DNA of 22,330 nt from JBOFHT01 sp051649785 (GTDB lineage: Archaea; Methanobacteriota; Methanobacteria; Methanobacteriales; Methanobacteriaceae), in assembly GCA_051649785.1 (NCBI GenBank), contig JBOFHT010000092.1, positions 1 to 22,330 on the forward strand, read 5' to 3'. The position numbers and the translations under genes were made by a program. Below the pieces are notes generated by a model, which saw only the letters and a list, made by a program, of their open reading frames with translations, was not told the DNA's origin and searched no databases. Shown piece by piece: positions 15,852-22,330 of this stretch. Numbering within the stretch: position 1 is the stretch's first letter; the number at the start of each line of letters is the position of its first letter.

Positions 15852-15930
15852 TCATATAGCAAAATTTTCTTCATTTACCAGTCCAAGGATTTTAATGAAG
15901 TTTTGATTTAGAAATTCCGATTTTTTACCA
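15852..15930 (-). pseudogene. Coding remnant, minus-strand member of an inverted pair
   Basis: On the minus strand this reads EFLNQNFIKILGLVNEENFA followed by I and a TGA. It matches 14120-14178 on the plus strand with a 27-base exact block (TTTCTAAATCAAAACTTC and the following ATTAAAATC). Similarity continues past the TGA (AAATCTTTTTG), so the TGA is a mutation within a once longer frame. Confidence 0.5.
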
Positions 15931-15935
15931 CAACT

Positions 15936-16160
15936 CAACTTTATAATTCCTCAAAATTAATTTACATTGATTCTACACTTCCAAATTAATTATTATTTAA
16001 TTAAAACATATCAATTTCAGTTATTATTCATGTTAGTTTATTTAAATAAAGAATATTAATATTTCAATTATTAATTAATTTTAAATATAAATTAACTATC
16101 TTATTATTTTCATTGTTTTAAATATTAATATTATTTATACTTATTTTGAAATATGCAATT
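15936..16160 (-). repeat. Dispersed intergenic repeat, copy F (diverged)
   Basis: The most diverged long copy. Recognisable plus-strand blocks are AAATTAATTATTATTTAATT, AATATTTCAATTATTAATTA, AAATTAACTATCTTATTATT and AATATTAATATTATTTATAC, in the usual order. It ends 11 bp from the stop of the minus-strand gene at 16172. Confidence 0.65.
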
Positions 16161-16171
16161 GGGCTAAATAA

Positions 16172-16579
16172 TTATTTTTCAATTTGTTCTGTAATATAAT
16201 CGATAAAATAATCTGTGAAATAGTGTTTAAATATGACTTTTTTAACAAATGGAGGAGAAATTATTATTTCACTACTATTTTTTAATTTAAGTAGAACTTC
16301 TGCATTAAACTCCGTTCTAGATACATTAATTATATTATCCCATGGTATTTTTATACATTTTTTACTTTTGATTAATTGAATAATAATTTTATCATTATAA
16401 ACTTTGAAATTAGCATCTATTTTTCTATTTAATTTATCTGAAGCTATTGCATCGAAAGGATTCATTCTTTTATTATTAAAAGCTGTTGAAATAGTCATAT
16501 CTACACTAATATCTGCAGATTCAATATTTCCTTCCCAACCATTTTCCAATAAATCCAAAAACTTATCATAATCTCCCAT
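16172..16579 (-). CDS. Small soluble protein of unknown function
   Basis: The 135-residue protein starts at ATG 16577-16579 with only a weak GTGGTTG box. It has no signal peptide or membrane helix. The second half (VYNDKIIIQLIKSKKCIKIP, WDNIINVSRT, EVLLKLKNSSEIIISPPFVK) has the strand pattern and WxxI turn of bacterial PH-like domains, which often read a membrane or protein partner; that resemblance is weak. Its stop is 11 bp from repeat F and its start is about 330 bp from the OLD nuclease gene on the same strand. Function is unknown. Confidence 0.65.
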   Translation of the reverse strand: MGDYDKFLDLLENGWEGNIESADISVDMTISTAFNNKRMNPFDAIASDKLNRKIDANFKVYNDKIIIQLIKSKKCIKIPWDNIINVSRTEFNAEVLLKLKNSSEIIISPPFVKKVIFKHYFTDYFIDYITEQIEK

Positions 16580-16911
16580 TAAACAACCACAAAATTGAAT
16601 ATGCTATAAAACTTTTCCTAAATTTATTAACCATGACCTATTTTTCATCAATTTTTATATTTTACATCTGAGTAATGTAGTTTTTTATGGCCTGTTGATC
16701 ATATAATATATTTAATTAAAACATATTTATTAATTACCAAAAAGATTACAATTAATAAAATAACGAGTCAAAATCATCTCACTAAATTTAAATTAAAAAA
16801 TAAAAAAATGATATTTAAAACTTTGGACATTTAATAGCCGTATTGATTTTAAATTTATATATCCAAAGTTAATTAATTAATAAAAAAGCTCCATTTTTAT
16901 TAATAAAGTAT
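16580..16911. other. Non-coding gap with terminator of the OLD nuclease gene
   Basis: On the minus strand, AATAAAAA TGGAGC TTTTTTATT (about 16878-16901) forms a short inverted repeat ending in a T-run just past the stop of the OLD gene, a likely terminator. The rest is AT-rich, with no gene seen. Confidence 0.45.
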
Positions 16912-18645
16912 TCAAGCATCATTGGATCGTTTATTAATTAATTGGATTAAATAGTTAAAATTTTCAAAGTATTCTTCGGTAAAATCATTTTCTTTTTTAA
17001 ATTCATCTAAAAAAAGTTTTTTAAGTCTATTTTTAGAACTCTTAACTTCATCTTTATCATCAGACTGTAATGCTTCAACTAAATCCCCATTATTTTTATA
17101 AACATTATCTTTAACAATATCAGGGAGTAATCCTTCCATTCTTCGCAATCCTCCTTTGTCAATGCCAACTGAAAAAAAATCTTTGTTACGAGCAAAACCT
17201 AGTCCATTTAAGCTTTTTTCAACTTTATTATATGCATCCAAATCAAATGTGATAATAAGATCCTTAAATCTCTCTTTAAAAAATTTCATTAATGCATTAT
17301 TATTTAATGTGCTAAATCCACCACAAGGATATATTTCACCTTCAAAATCTAATTTATTTTTACCTAAATTAGGATGTCTCATCAGTTCAAAATATTCAAC
17401 ATCAATTTCGCCTTCAACAAGCATTATTGAGTTATTTTCACTAAAAAAAGCTTTTTTCAAAGTATCAAACTCTGGGCCAGCCATTCCCAAAGCTAATTCA
17501 AAAGGTTCTTTCCAATTTTCATTATCTATTTCTTCAATATAGGATTCTCTCAGATTTTCATCAACAACCATTCTTTTTATTAATATATTTGAATTAGGAT
17601 TATAGTGGCTTAATAAATAGGGGCTATGTGTTGTTACTATTACTTGTATCTCAAGTTCTTTGCTTAAATCTTGTAAAATTCTTCCAAAATCCGCTTGTGC
17701 GGACGGATGAAGAAACGACTCAGGTTCTTCAATTATCAATAAAGGAGTTACTTTTGATTCATCATCTTGTTCTATCACATTTTTAGCATGAAATATACTA
17801 TTCAGAATTAATGTTCTGTTTTGAGTGCCACTTCCCCAATTTTCTAAAGAAAGCTTATAATCTTCTTCACCCAAAAGTATTTCATAAGGGACCTTCCCAT
17901 AATCAGTATTAATGTTTATATCGGCATTACTGAAATTCAAAGTAAGATCATGTTTATCGTGAAGCATATGTATTAAATCTTCAAGTTTAGACTTATTTTC
18001 CTGAATAGAGTTTGATAATTCATTATTAATTGATAACAACAACTCTTCAATTTTTACTACTTTTTTATCAATTGAGTCGCGAGTTTGGTTAGATAAACTT
18101 TCTAATTCACCATGATATCGTTTTCTAGAACCTTTATATCTATGAAAACTATTAGGATTAAGATTAGTCGAATTATGGAAAATTATTAGTCTATCAGGAT
18201 TCAATTTTCTTAAAATCTCTCTTTGAAGATATTTATCTTGAATTTCTACACCATCAATCATAACAATAGTTTTTGTTATTTTATTTTCTTGGCATATAGA
18301 TATTTCGAGCAGAGTATCATCTACTTCTGCAACATATTTATTTTTTTCTTCAAATAATATCATCTTGAAAAATTTTAAAATTCCCAGATCACTATCTTTT
18401 CTCAAAAAAAGTTTAATTTTAATTATAGATATTTCATCCTCCTTATTTTTCTTCCAGATAGGAAAATCATTTATTAAAAAACTCTCCCTAAAAGAATGTT
18501 GATTTAAAACTTTAAAAATAGATTTTATTATATTAGATTTGCCGGAATTATTTTTACCACAAATAGCAGTATAAAAATCATCAAAATTAATTGTACATTT
18601 TTCAAATGATTTAAAATTCTCTAAATATAATTCTTTAATTTCCAT
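16912..18645 (-). CDS. OLD-family ATPase with Toprim nuclease domain
   Basis: A 577-residue cytoplasmic protein with an ABC/SMC-type ATPase followed by a Toprim nuclease. The ATPase has Walker A GKNNSGKS (30-37), a signature-like GSGTQNR (271-277), Walker B LLIIEEPE (302-309) and the switch TTHSPYLLSHY (338-348). The Toprim part has the acidic residue E411 in LVEGEIDVEYFE, D468 and D470 in FDLDAY, and a late GGLRRMEGLLP. This is the architecture of OLD (overcoming lysogenisation defect) nucleases, which cleave DNA in anti-phage or anti-plasmid defence. No UvrD-type helicase (GajB) or reverse transcriptase is adjacent, so a stand-alone class 1 OLD is the best call. ATG 18643-18645 follows GGAGGAC. 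Two membrane-protein genes lie upstream beyond repeat G. Confidence 0.92.
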   Translation of the reverse strand: MEIKELYLENFKSFEKCTINFDDFYTAICGKNNSGKSNIIKSIFKVLNQHSFRESFLINDFPIWKKNKEDEISIIKIKLFLRKDSDLGILKFFKMILFEEKNKYVAEVDDTLLEISICQENKITKTIVMIDGVEIQDKYLQREILRKLNPDRLIIFHNSTNLNPNSFHRYKGSRKRYHGELESLSNQTRDSIDKKVVKIEELLLSINNELSNSIQENKSKLEDLIHMLHDKHDLTLNFSNADININTDYGKVPYEILLGEEDYKLSLENWGSGTQNRTLILNSIFHAKNVIEQDDESKVTPLLIIEEPESFLHPSAQADFGRILQDLSKELEIQVIVTTHSPYLLSHYNPNSNILIKRMVVDENLRESYIEEIDNENWKEPFELALGMAGPEFDTLKKAFFSENNSIMLVEGEIDVEYFELMRHPNLGKNKLDFEGEIYPCGGFSTLNNNALMKFFKERFKDLIITFDLDAYNKVEKSLNGLGFARNKDFFSVGIDKGGLRRMEGLLPDIVKDNVYKNNGDLVEALQSDDKDEVKSSKNRLKKLFLDEFKKENDFTEEYFENFNYLIQLINKRSNDA

Positions 18646-18757
18646 TTACAGTCCTCCTTTGTATATTCAATTAATGATTATTGTAGTGTTCAATATGGTA
18701 ATTATCTTTGAATTCTTTGATACTCCAAAAACTTTTCATTTGATAAATTGTTTAACT

Positions 18758-18899
18758 CAACTACCAAGTGATACTAATTATCAATTCCCAATTAATTATT
18801 ATTTATTCCATTTAAAATGTAGTTCCACCCATTTAAATTACCTACATCAAATATTTCAATGATTAATTAATTTTAATTATATATATTATTTATACTATA
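18758..18899 (-). repeat. Dispersed intergenic repeat, copy G (shortened)
   Basis: This ~142 bp copy starts with CAACTACC and keeps CCCAATTAATTATTATTTA, CCATTTAAATTACCTA, AAATATTTCAATGATTAATT and TATTATTTATACTATA. It lacks parts of the middle. It ends 2 bp from the stop codon (18902-18904) of the minus-strand membrane gene. It occupies most of the gap upstream of the OLD gene, so the OLD promoter lies in or beside it. Confidence 0.75.
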
Positions 18900-18901
18900 A
18901 A

Positions 18902-19357
18902 TTACCATACTGTTGTAATAACTCCAAATGTTTTAATAAAAAGTAAAATGGGTATGGATAGTATAAATAATATATTAATAAAAATTATTATTTTTCGTTT
19001 ATGAGAATTATTTAATCTAAATTTATCTTTATTTTTAAATTCTAATAAAGAAGATATAATAAATAATACGCCAGGTATCAGCCCTATTTCTGCAACTGTT
19101 AATAACATTCCTAAGCCTGAAATTAAGAACAGTACAGATGCTGAATTAGTATCTATATATGATAATTTTATAGCAATTAACCCTGAAATGGAAAATACAA
19201 TAGCTCCCAATAATGATAAAAATATTATAAAACCATTACCTGGAATAAAAATATACATTTGAATGATAGCAAAGAATAAACCTAATAAAACAGCAATATA
19301 CCCAAATAATAATCTTAAATTCAAAAATAACACTCCCCTAAACCTTGTTAACTTCAT
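18902..19357 (-). CDS. Multi-helix membrane protein of unknown function
   Basis: About 151 residues from ATG 19355-19357; a GTG one codon earlier is also possible, and no good ribosome-binding box is seen for either. A start further in, after AGGGGAGTG, cannot be excluded. The protein has about five hydrophobic segments (LFGYIAVLLGLFFAIIQMYIF, with one residue of overlap at the next; FIIFLSLLGAIVFSISGLIA; SVLFLISGLGMLLTVAEIGL; IPGVLFIISSLL; IIIFINILFILSIPILLFI), broken by a basic loop (EFKNKDKFRLNNSHKRK). Its start is 43 bp from the stop of the next membrane gene on the same strand, so the two may form an operon. The family is not recognised. Confidence 0.7.
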   Translation of the reverse strand: MKLTRFRGVLFLNLRLLFGYIAVLLGLFFAIIQMYIFIPGNGFIIFLSLLGAIVFSISGLIAIKLSYIDTNSASVLFLISGLGMLLTVAEIGLIPGVLFIISSLLEFKNKDKFRLNNSHKRKIIIFINILFILSIPILLFIKTFGVITTVW

Positions 19358-19400
19358 CACTACTCATCTGATATAGACTTAATTTATAAAAAATGTTTTA

Positions 19401-19916
19401 TTAATCTTGATTTTCACTTAATGACTTCTTGAGATTCGCTGATATTTTCTTCATTCTTTTCCTATCATTTGAAAAATTTTGTATAATCCTGTCAAATGCA
19501 ATTAACAATAATATACTGTAGCTGTTTGCTAGAATAAAGTTAGCAAGATCCTCACTTACTAATTCTGGGCTAAAATCAATTATTTGCGAGAAGATTAAAA
19601 TAAAAACATAAAACAGGTATAATTCTGTTTTAAATGAAATAGCACTATCAATTAACCCTTGAATGGAATTATAACTTTTTTCCATATCTTTTTCTTTCAT
19701 TAATCCTGTGACAATATCTTTTGATTGAATCATTTTTATCGTGTATTCATCTATTACTAAAACTAAAATAATTAGTGCAAGATTCCCTAAATATGCATAT
19801 AGAAGGGAATATCCAGCTAACCATATAAATACAAAATATAAAATAAGCCCATATATAACAATAAAAATAAGATCATATAATATAAACTTGCTTATTTGTA
19901 TAATTTTATTTAACAT
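19401..19916 (-). CDS. Four-helix membrane protein of unknown function
   Basis: The start chosen is ATG 19914-19916, seven bases past AGGAG; an upstream in-frame ATG at 19934 lies before that box. The 171-residue product has helices near residues 10-35 (FILYDLIFIVIYGLILYFVF), 37-57 (LLYAYLGNLALIILVLVI), 97-113 (LYLFYVFILIFSQII) and 124-142 (FILANSYSILLLIAFDRII). A charged cytoplasmic-looking loop sits between the pairs (TIKMIQSKDIVTGLMKEKDM), and the tail is basic (SNDRKRMKKISANLKKS). No known domain is recognised. The adjacent 18902 gene is also membrane-bound. A link with the OLD nuclease is possible but rests only on strand and nearness. Confidence 0.72.
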   Translation of the reverse strand: MLNKIIQISKFILYDLIFIVIYGLILYFVFIWLAGYSLLYAYLGNLALIILVLVIDEYTIKMIQSKDIVTGLMKEKDMEKSYNSIQGLIDSAISFKTELYLFYVFILIFSQIIDFSPELVSEDLANFILANSYSILLLIAFDRIIQNFSNDRKRMKKISANLKKSLSENQD

Positions 19917-20026
19917 CAAATTTCTCCTATTCATGTTTTATAGTATTCACTGCTTCGAGGATTAATATAATTAGAATAAAGTGCCATTATGATTATATAT
20001 TTAATATAAAGCATATATATTTGTTT

Positions 20027-20036
20027 ATACTAAAAC
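20027..20036 (+). repeat. Target-site duplication, left (MITE copy 2)
   Basis: ATACTAAAAC directly precedes the element and recurs at 20168-20177. One of the ten bases may be chance, since copy 1 shows nine. Confidence 0.85.
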
Positions 20037-20167
20037 CAACTCTGTCAACTTAAGCAATTAAATACCAAATCTTAACTAAATTTAATAAATTACTTATAAA
20101 TATTCTGAATAATTTTTTGAATTTTTCTAAAAATTTACTTTAAAAATTCCTTAAATTGACAGAAGTG
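20037..20167. mobile_element. 131 bp MITE-like element, copy 2
   Basis: The element has the same length and orientation as 7533-7663, with 124 of 131 positions identical. It has the same terminal inverted repeats (CTGTCAACTTAAG, complement of CTTAAATTGACAG) and is flanked by the direct repeat ATACTAAAAC. It is non-coding. It lies in the long gap 19917-20520, which otherwise holds only AT-rich sequence and, at 20260-20300, minus-strand pyrimidine-rich runs that may help end transcription of the right-edge adhesin. Confidence 0.9.
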
Positions 20168-20177
20168 ATACTAAAAC
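20168..20177 (+). repeat. Target-site duplication, right (MITE copy 2)
   Basis: ATACTAAAAC is the right-hand partner of 20027-20036. Confidence 0.85.
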
Positions 20178-20520
20178 AATTTAATGTTAAAAAATAGTTA
20201 TTTATATTTAAAATTAGTAGGATACATAACTAATCAAAGAAGATAAATAATAGAAAAATATTGAAAAATAAAAGAAAAAAGAAAAAAGAAAAAAAAGATA
20301 ATAATTTAATCAATAAAATAATAATAATAATAATATATTAATTTATAATTTTATAATTTATAAATATCCAATTAAATTGTTTGTGAATGTTTACTAAGAA
20401 AAATATTTTTTTCTTGATTTTTTTTATGTATTTAAATGGATATGAACAATAGATTAATAAATATATTATAAATATATTATAATTTATAATTAAAATATTC
20501 TTTTTTTATATAATTTAAAT

Positions 20521-22330
20521 TTAGTTTTTACGCCTATATAATGGTATAAATGCTAATACTACAAATATTAATAATACAAATACTGGAATACCTGTAGATT
20601 TCATACTAACACCATCAACTACAATACGCTTAGGTTTAGGCTTAGGATCTGGCTTAGGCTCAGGATTAGGTTTGGTTTTATTTTTAACAACAATATTAAC
20701 ATAGTCAGCACTACTATTAAAATTATCACCAATAATATTAATAAGAAATGTATAATTACCATTTTTAGTGAATTTGCCTGTGAAATTCATAGTAGCTTCT
20801 TCACCTGGAGCTAAGTCACCAACAAACCAAGTATTAGTCATAATGTCATAATATCCATGAGAAAGTAAAATACTAGCCCCATTAAGAATAAAATTACTAG
20901 GATAGTTAATCTTAACAGAAACATTATTTGCAGTATTATTACCATTATTAAGAACACTAATATTTCCATTAACATTCTTATTAACATAGTAAGAATTATT
21001 ATCTAAAACAATATCCCCATTAACAGTAGTATTGGAAAATATAGATAATGCACCATTGCGAATAACTAAGTCATTAGAACCATCATATGAACCATTAACT
21101 GGTAGAACACCCGTACCTTGAGTAACTAAGTAAGTAATATTAGCATGGCCTTCAATACTAGTAAAATTACCAATAAAAGTACCGTTCACAAAGAAAGACA
21201 CATTCTGACCAGTAACAACATTACCATTATCATCAGTTAGAATAACAAACAAAATAACAGAACTGTTATTATTAGCCATAATTGTACTATTACCTAAATA
21301 AACCAAATAAAGAACACTTAAACTACCATTATTATAAATAACATTTCCTAAGGTATTAGCAGTATTAAGAGCCATACTATTATTAGAAACAATCATAGAT
21401 CCTTTATTATAGATAGCACCACCAATACCATTAGCAGAATTATTAATGAAAGTTGAGTTAACTATAGACTGATTAGTTCCATTATTACTAATAGCACCCC
21501 CACTAGAATTAGCAGAATTATTAGTAAAAGCCGTTCCCCTAATAGACTGATTAGCACCACCTTCATTGTGTATAGCCCCACCCATAATAGTTGCTTTATT
21601 AAAGCTAAAAGTACAATTAGCTAAAGACTGATTGTGTGCAGAGTTATAAATGCCCCCACCATAATTAGATGTGCCATTACTAAAACTAGATCCATTCACA
21701 ACATTATTAACACCAGAATTACTAATAGCACCACCATAAACAGCCATATTATTAATAAAACTAGAATTAGCTATTATGGAATTAACACCAGAATTACTAA
21801 TAGCACCACCATTACCACTACTACTATTACTAACAACATTATTTATAAAAGTAGAATTAATCATAGACTGGTTAGCACCACCATTATTATGGATTGCTCC
21901 ACCACTATTATTGGCAAGATTGTTTTTAAACACAGAATTAAATATGGATTGATTAGCTGCAGTATTATAAATAGCACCACCAGTATTATTAGCAGAATTG
22001 AAACTAAAATTAGAACCATTTACAATTTGGTAACGGCCAGAATTATAAACAGCACCACCCGTATTAGCTATGTTATTAGTAAAGTTACAGTTAATCACAC
22101 TATGGTCAATACCATTGATGTTAAAGATAGCACCACCACTAGTAATAGCCGAATTATTAACAAAGTTACAATTAACAACAGACTGATTATTAGCAACATT
22201 GTTGTAAATAGCACCCCCACTAGTAATAGCCGAATTATTAATAAAACTAGAATTAGCTATTATGGAATTAGCACCAGAATTACTAATAGCACCACCACCA
22301 CTATTAACAGAATTATTAACAAAGCTAGAA
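20521..22330 (-). CDS. Second adhesin-like surface protein, N-terminus outside the window
   Basis: The minus-strand frame is open from the right edge to TAA 20521-20523, giving 602 visible residues without the start or signal peptide. A GTG at 22096-22098 lies inside an unbroken run of repeats and is not a start. The left part is Pmp-type repeats (NSSFINNSAITSGGAIYNN, NQSIVNSTFINNSANGIGG), next the same Ig-like module as in the first adhesin (DDNGNVVTGQNVSFFVNGTF), then a DUF11/CARDB-like domain (NISVLNNGNNTANNVSVKIN, VGDLAPGEEATMNFTG). It ends with a Pro-Lys spacer (KPNPEPKPDPKPKPK) and the anchor VSMKSTGIPVFVLLIFVVL, with tail RRKN. It is a cell-surface adhesin, probably anchored by the C-terminal helix. 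The extra DUF11-type domain distinguishes it from the first adhesin. Confidence 0.9.
   Translation of the reverse strand, partial: SSFVNNSVNSGGGAISNSGANSIIANSSFINNSAITSGGAIYNNVANNQSVVNCNFVNNSAITSGGAIFNINGIDHSVINCNFTNNIANTGGAVYNSGRYQIVNGSNFSFNSANNTGGAIYNTAANQSIFNSVFKNNLANNSGGAIHNNGGANQSMINSTFINNVVSNSSSGNGGAISNSGVNSIIANSSFINNMAVYGGAISNSGVNNVVNGSSFSNGTSNYGGGIYNSAHNQSLANCTFSFNKATIMGGAIHNEGGANQSIRGTAFTNNSANSSGGAISNNGTNQSIVNSTFINNSANGIGGAIYNKGSMIVSNNSMALNTANTLGNVIYNNGSLSVLYLVYLGNSTIMANNNSSVILFVILTDDNGNVVTGQNVSFFVNGTFIGNFTSIEGHANITYLVTQGTGVLPVNGSYDGSNDLVIRNGALSIFSNTTVNGDIVLDNNSYYVNKNVNGNISVLNNGNNTANNVSVKINYPSNFILNGASILLSHGYYDIMTNTWFVGDLAPGEEATMNFTGKFTKNGNYTFLINIIGDNFNSSADYVNIVVKNKTKPNPEPKPDPKPKPKRIVVDGVSMKSTGIPVFVLLIFVVLAFIPLYRRKN

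Noticed and set aside
17156..17542. A 128-codon plus-strand open frame inside the OLD gene.
   Set aside because: It is antisense to the conserved Toprim-coding region, with no start signals.
16912..18645. Gabija (GajA) assignment for the OLD-type protein.
   Set aside because: Length and domains fit, but no UvrD/GajB-like helicase gene is on either side.
18659..18862. A 67-codon plus-strand open frame between the OLD gene and its upstream neighbour.
   Set aside because: Most of it is intergenic repeat copy G, which is not open in the other copies.
19741..19965. A plus-strand open frame opposite the 19401-19916 gene.
   Set aside because: It lies antisense to a membrane-protein gene that has good start signals and hydrophobic helices; the plus frame has neither.

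Overview
The window is very AT-rich. It carries archaeal-type translation signals (AGGAGGTGA or GGTGAT boxes just before ATG), TATA-type promoter elements, and two large secreted adhesin-like proteins built of Pmp-type repeats with an 'STGIP' C-terminal membrane anchor. This points to a gut-type methanogen of the Methanobacteriales, most likely Methanobrevibacter or a close relative. No methanogenesis gene is present, so the assignment rests on style and on the adhesins. The stretch looks accessory: mostly minus-strand single genes, long non-coding gaps, several broken genes and dispersed repeats.

Layout. 1-1815: a partial minus-strand membrane-anchored protein, a small membrane gene interrupted by an amber codon, a second small membrane protein, and a plus-strand tRNA-Arg(CCT) with two stem mispairs. 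1816-6496: a ~999-residue adhesin whose best start is an ATA codon, followed upstream by a basic secreted protein. 6880-7335: a plus-strand GyrI-like ligand-binding protein. 7336-11418: minus-strand genes for a four-helix membrane protein, a metallo-beta-lactamase-fold hydrolase, a PhnB/VOC protein and a molbindin. Copies of a ~200 bp intergenic repeat and two remnants of a winged-helix regulator lie between them. 11743-12614: a plus-strand pair, a Cys-rich DUF3795-like protein and a DUF4256 protein. 12814-13860: a QueG/reductive-dehalogenase-like Fe-S protein. 14075-15930: two secreted or anchored protein genes, one frameshifted, bracketed by inverted remnants of one coding sequence. 16172-19916: a small soluble protein, an OLD-family ATPase/Toprim nuclease (a likely defence gene) and two membrane proteins. 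20521-22330: the 3' part of a second adhesin, running off the right edge.

The most interesting structure is between the genes. Seven related copies of a ~200 bp AT-rich repeat all lie in the same orientation. Six of them end at or shortly past the 3' end of an unrelated minus-strand gene. One copy is split by a 131 bp MITE-like element with terminal inverted repeats and a 9 bp target duplication. A second 131 bp copy of that element, differing at 7 positions, lies at 20037-20167 with its own 10 bp target duplication. The repeat gives a one-repeat-per-gene arrangement that resembles a cassette array, although 3'-UTR/terminator function or a separate MITE family are equally open. Several genes show signs of decay (amber codon, frameshift, lost start, gene remnants), consistent with a variable genomic island.
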